This document shows, piece by piece, positions 61,006 to 64,000 of a stretch of DNA of 64,000 nucleotides (within the stretch, counting starts at the first letter, position 1; every line of letters begins with the position of its first letter). The notes under the pieces are model-generated. The model did not search any database, had not been told where the DNA came from, and saw only the letters and a list, made by a program, of their open reading frames with translations. The translations under genes were made by a program, and so were the position numbers. Origin of the DNA: UBA3210 sp048359995 (GTDB lineage Bacteria; Bacillota_I; Bacilli_A; RFN20; CAG-449); contig DBGCPK010000003.1 in assembly GCA_048359995.1 (NCBI GenBank), positions 1-64,000 on the forward strand, given 5' to 3'.

Positions 61006-63348
61006 ATGAGCGATCAAAACAACGAACGAATACCGTTATTGGTTACGCGGGGCATCATCGTATTTCCCGATTGCAGCGAACAGCTGGACGTGGGGAGAGT
61101 CTTTTCTCTCAACGCGGTTACGCGCTCGTTGAGCGATTTTGACGGCAAGATCGTCATCTGCTCGCAAATCGATCCCGACAGCGAAGAGATCAAAGAAGAG
61201 ACGATCTACGGGTTCGGGACGCTTTGCAATATTTCCACCGTACGCGAACAGAAAGGCTTCTATAAAATCAGAGTAACCGGCATCACCCGAGTGCGGCTCA
61301 AAGACGCGGATCTGTCTTTAAACGGCGCGGAAGATTATCTGAAAACCGATTTCGACGCGATCGAATCGATCGACGGGTCGGACGAAAAAACCGAATCGGC
61401 GTTGATGGATCAGATCGTCAATCTTCTGTCGCATTTCGGGGGGACGAACCTACCGCCGTCGTTAATCAATCGCCTGCAAAAGGGAATATCCGCGGAAGAT
61501 CTGACCAACCAATTGTGCCATTATCTTCTCGTTTCTCCGGCCGATAAAGAACGGATGCTGGAAGAAGCGAATGTGACGCGTCGACTGGAATTTCTGGTCG
61601 GACTTCTGGAACAGATGAAAAACGCGACGGAAATCGAAAAATCCATCAATCGCCGCGTTCGCGATAAAACCGACAAGCAGCAGAAGGAATACATTCTTCG
61701 CGAGAAATTGAAAGCGACTCAGGACGAACTCAACGAGGTTATCGGCGAGAACGAAGAAGACGAGGAAAGCGAAATCCTCCAAAAACTGGACTCTCAGGAT
61801 TATCCGGAAGAAGTCCGGAAGAAAATCAAGAAAGAACTGCAACGCTACAAGGTGCTTCCGGCGGCTTCTTTGGAAGCCAGCATGGCCAAAACCTATATCG
61901 ATTGGCTGGTCGATTTGCCGTGGAGTATCCGCACCGAAGACAACGACTCTCTGGAAAACGTCGTAAAGGTACTCGACGAAGATCATTACGGTCTGGAAAA
62001 AGTCAAGGAGAGAATCGTCGAATACATCGCCGTGAAGCAGATGACGAATTCGCTGAAGGCGCCGATCATCTGCCTGTACGGTCCTCCGGGCGTCGGAAAG
62101 ACTTCGCTTGCGAAATCCGTAGCCCGCGCATTGGGGAGAAAATTCGTCAAAGCGAGTCTGGGAGGTCTTTACGACGAGGCAGAACTTCGCGGACACCGAA
62201 GAACTTATGTCGGCGCGATGCCCGGAAAGATCATCAAGGGAATCAAAAATGCCGGAGTATGCAATCCGGTTTTCCTGCTCGACGAAATCGACAAAATGGC
62301 TTCTTCGAATAAGGGCGACCCTTCCAGCGCGCTTTTGGAAATCCTCGATCCGGAGCAGAACATCTACTTTCAGGACAATTACATCGAGGAGAATTACGAT
62401 CTCAGCAACGTGATGTTCATCTGCACGGCAAATTACTTGCAGAACATTCCCGCGCCTTTGCGCGATCGTTTGGAATTGATCGAACTCAACTCCTACACCG
62501 ATATCGAAAAGTTGAATATCGCCAAATCGCATCTGATCGGCAAGCAGGAAAAAGCCAACGGGTTAAAAGAGGGAAAACTCTCTTTCGACGACGAGGCGAT
62601 CCAGTACATCATCGACTACTATACGCGCGAAGCCGGCGTCCGCGAACTGGAAAGGCAGATTTCCTCGATTTGCCGCAAGGCGGTCGTCGAATTCATCCGA
62701 AACCCGAAACTGGAACGGATTCAGGTCACCGTCGATCAGGTTCGAAAATATTTGGGAACGAATAAATACGAATACTCCAAAAAGGAGAAGTCCGGACAGG
62801 TCGGCGTCGTTACCGGTCTGGCCTATACCGAATTCGGCGGCGATATTCTGCCGATCGAAGTCACTTATTTCGAAGGAAAAGGCGAATTGGTGATCACCGG
62901 AAATCTCGGCAACGTGATGAAAGAAAGCGCGACGATCGCGATCGACTATGTCCGCGCCAATGCGGTCAAATACGGCATCGACCCGAAGTTCTTCGAGTCG
63001 CACGGCATACACATTCACGTTCCGGAAGGCGCCGTGCCGAAAGACGGTCCGAGTGCCGGTATCGCTTTGACGACCGCGGTGGTCTCCTGTCTCACCAATA
63101 CGAAAGTCAAATCGTCGGTGGCGATGACCGGAGAAGTCAATCTGCGCGGTCAGGCTCTTCCGATCGGCGGGCTGAAAGAGAAATCGCTCGCGGCGCTTCG
63201 CTCGGGCTTAAAGACGATTCTTATTCCGCGCGACAATTCCAAAGATATCGGCGATCTTCCTCACGAAGTCAAATCCAAACTGGAAATCATCTTGATGGAC
63301 AACGTCGACGACGCGTTGAACATCGCGTTCGAGAAAGACGATGATTAA
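61006..63348 (+). CDS. lon: ATP-dependent protease Lon
   Basis: 780 residues, normal length. N-terminal substrate-binding domain (~10-205), coiled region, AAA+ domain with GPPGVGKTS and FLLDEIDKM, and serine protease domain with Ser683 in KDGPSAGIAL and Lys726 in GGLKEKS forming the catalytic dyad. Degrades misfolded and regulatory proteins. AGGAGGT precedes the ATG. Overlaps engB by 8 bases. No CIRCE or CtsR-type site was noticed upstream. Confidence 0.98.
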   Translation: MSDQNNERIPLLVTRGIIVFPDCSEQLDVGRVFSLNAVTRSLSDFDGKIVICSQIDPDSEEIKEETIYGFGTLCNISTVREQKGFYKIRVTGITRVRLKDADLSLNGAEDYLKTDFDAIESIDGSDEKTESALMDQIVNLLSHFGGTNLPPSLINRLQKGISAEDLTNQLCHYLLVSPADKERMLEEANVTRRLEFLVGLLEQMKNATEIEKSINRRVRDKTDKQQKEYILREKLKATQDELNEVIGENEEDEESEILQKLDSQDYPEEVRKKIKKELQRYKVLPAASLEASMAKTYIDWLVDLPWSIRTEDNDSLENVVKVLDEDHYGLEKVKERIVEYIAVKQMTNSLKAPIICLYGPPGVGKTSLAKSVARALGRKFVKASLGGLYDEAELRGHRRTYVGAMPGKIIKGIKNAGVCNPVFLLDEIDKMASSNKGDPSSALLEILDPEQNIYFQDNYIEENYDLSNVMFICTANYLQNIPAPLRDRLELIELNSYTDIEKLNIAKSHLIGKQEKANGLKEGKLSFDDEAIQYIIDYYTREAGVRELERQISSICRKAVVEFIRNPKLERIQVTVDQVRKYLGTNKYEYSKKEKSGQVGVVTGLAYTEFGGDILPIEVTYFEGKGELVITGNLGNVMKESATIAIDYVRANAVKYGIDPKFFESHGIHIHVPEGAVPKDGPSAGIALTTAVVSCLTNTKVKSSVAMTGEVNLRGQALPIGGLKEKSLAALRSGLKTILIPRDNSKDIGDLPHEVKSKLEIILMDNVDDALNIAFEKDDD

Positions 63349-63919
63349 CTTCCGCAAAATCCGGTTCGTCCGTTCCGCGACCGTCAGGGACGAGGAACTT
63401 TCGGACAAGCCGAACGTCGTCTTCGTCGGTCGGAGCAACGTCGGCAAATCGACCTTGATCAACTTGATCGCGGACAACAGAGGATTGGCTTTCGTCTCGC
63501 GCCGTCCGGGAATGACGCGACTTCTCAACTACTTTGAAGTCGACGAGAAGTTCTATTTGGTCGACGCACCGGGCTATGGTTATCGAAGTTTGGGGAAGAA
63601 AGACGAATTCGATACGATGATGGACGCTTACTTCACCGACAATCCGAGCCTGAAACTGGTGGTTTGGCTTCTCGATTCGAGAAGAGATTTGTCGAAAGAA
63701 GACGGAGAATTCTACCGCTTTTTGGGGGAAATAGGACTTCCTGCGATCGTCGTGTTCACCAAAGCCGACAAATTGAATCAGTCGGAAAAAGCGAAAGCGA
63801 CGAGGATGGCGGAAGACCGGCTTCGGGGATTCGACTATTTGATGACTTCTTCTTCGGACAAACGCAATATCGATGCGCTCCGAAGAAGAATTTGCGAGGC
63901 TTTATTTCCGAATGTATGA
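63341..63919 (+). CDS. engB: Ribosome-biogenesis GTPase EngB/YsxC
   Basis: 192 residues. GTPase motifs: GRSNVGKST (G1), the T of GMTR (G2), DAPGYG (G3), TKAD (G4) and TSS (G5 region). Acts in assembly of the large ribosomal subunit and is usually essential. Coupled to lon by an 8-base overlap and closed by a strong terminator. Confidence 0.97.
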   Translation: MINFRKIRFVRSATVRDEELSDKPNVVFVGRSNVGKSTLINLIADNRGLAFVSRRPGMTRLLNYFEVDEKFYLVDAPGYGYRSLGKKDEFDTMMDAYFTDNPSLKLVVWLLDSRRDLSKEDGEFYRFLGEIGLPAIVVFTKADKLNQSEKAKATRMAEDRLRGFDYLMTSSSDKRNIDALRRRICEALFPNV

Positions 63920-63942
63920 TCTTCGCATCATACATTTTTTTT
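63911..63942 (+). terminator. Rho-independent terminator after engB
   Basis: AATGTATGAT (63911-63920) and ATCATACATT (63927-63936), 6-base loop, T run. The stem overlaps the last codons of engB. Confidence 0.9.
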
Positions 63943-63988
63943 GATGATAATTTCAGACGGCTTTTCATACGTTATATTAGGTGATGAT

Positions 63989-64000
63989 ATGAAAAGAGAG
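63989..64000 (+). CDS. Possible start of the next gene, cut by the window edge
   Basis: ATG followed by three codons (MKRE) after a weak GGTGATG ribosome site; only the start is visible, so nothing can be said of function. Confidence 0.3.

Noticed and set aside
1..64000. CRISPR array, insertion sequence, prophage or attachment site
   Set aside because: No spaced repeats, transposase, integrase or phage structural genes seen; repeats are confined to LRR coding sequence.

Overview
The window reads as chromosome from an anaerobic Gram-positive bacterium of the Firmicutes/Bacilli type, probably an uncultured gut or rumen lineage. TGA is a stop codon. Secreted proteins are mostly lipoproteins with a Cys-Gly-Gly start followed by Ser-rich linkers. 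The tig-lon-engB order and a GerMN protein fit Bacilli. A superoxide reductase/rubredoxin pair and an Rnf complex fit anaerobic life. The taxon is an inference from gene content. Nearly all the DNA is coding. I saw no insertion sequence, phage or CRISPR array.

Layout. 1-5.6 kb: the end of a BspA-like leucine-rich-repeat protein, a domain-swapped GH3 glycosidase, a short glutamate racemase-like protein and a GerMN protein. 5.7-11.1 kb: tRNA-Arg(UCU), a DegV fatty-acid-binding protein, a convergent membrane protein, a small protein with Asp-rich calcium-loop-like repeats, desulfoferrodoxin plus rubredoxin, and an SPFH/zinc-ribbon operon. 11.1-29.95 kb: a large glycan locus. It holds an ABC sugar importer, three lipoproteins, a GH94-superfamily phosphorylase of the beta-1,3-glucan phosphorylase type, an ABC ATPase with a long C-terminal extension, a GH16 laminarinase-like lipoprotein, three membrane proteins and a LacI regulator. 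A second GH16 lipoprotein is encoded on the minus strand. The first operon and the second GH16 gene carry the same 16-bp palindrome just after strong promoters, so they look like one LacI regulon for beta-1,3-glucan use.

30-36.5 kb: a membrane-anchored protein, a lipoprotein with two FMN_bind-like repeats, and a MarR regulator with a heterodimeric ABC exporter. 36.7-44.4 kb (minus strand): a Gx transporter family protein, a NusG-II protein, ApbE flavin transferase and an Rnf operon in the order C-D-G-E-A-x-B. This Rnf is unusual: RnfD carries an extra C-terminal flavin domain, RnfB stops after its first iron-sulfur domain, and a small Cys-rich membrane protein (x) sits between RnfA and RnfB. 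44.5-53.7 kb (plus strand, divergent): an Mrp/Mbh-like operon (E, F, G, MbhD-like, B, C) with four antiporter-type subunits and no hydrogenase or quinone-module genes. A perfect 16-bp palindrome lies in the shared intergenic region. 53.7-64 kb: UppP, an HD-domain protein, a MacB-like ABC protein, an unknown protein, trigger factor, Lon and EngB.

The most interesting system is the variant Rnf together with ApbE, the flavin-domain lipoprotein and the four-channel antiporter. I infer a sodium/proton energy module with an extended extracytosolic flavin chain. The glucan locus with its long-tailed ATPase is second. All function assignments come from reading motifs; no database search was possible.
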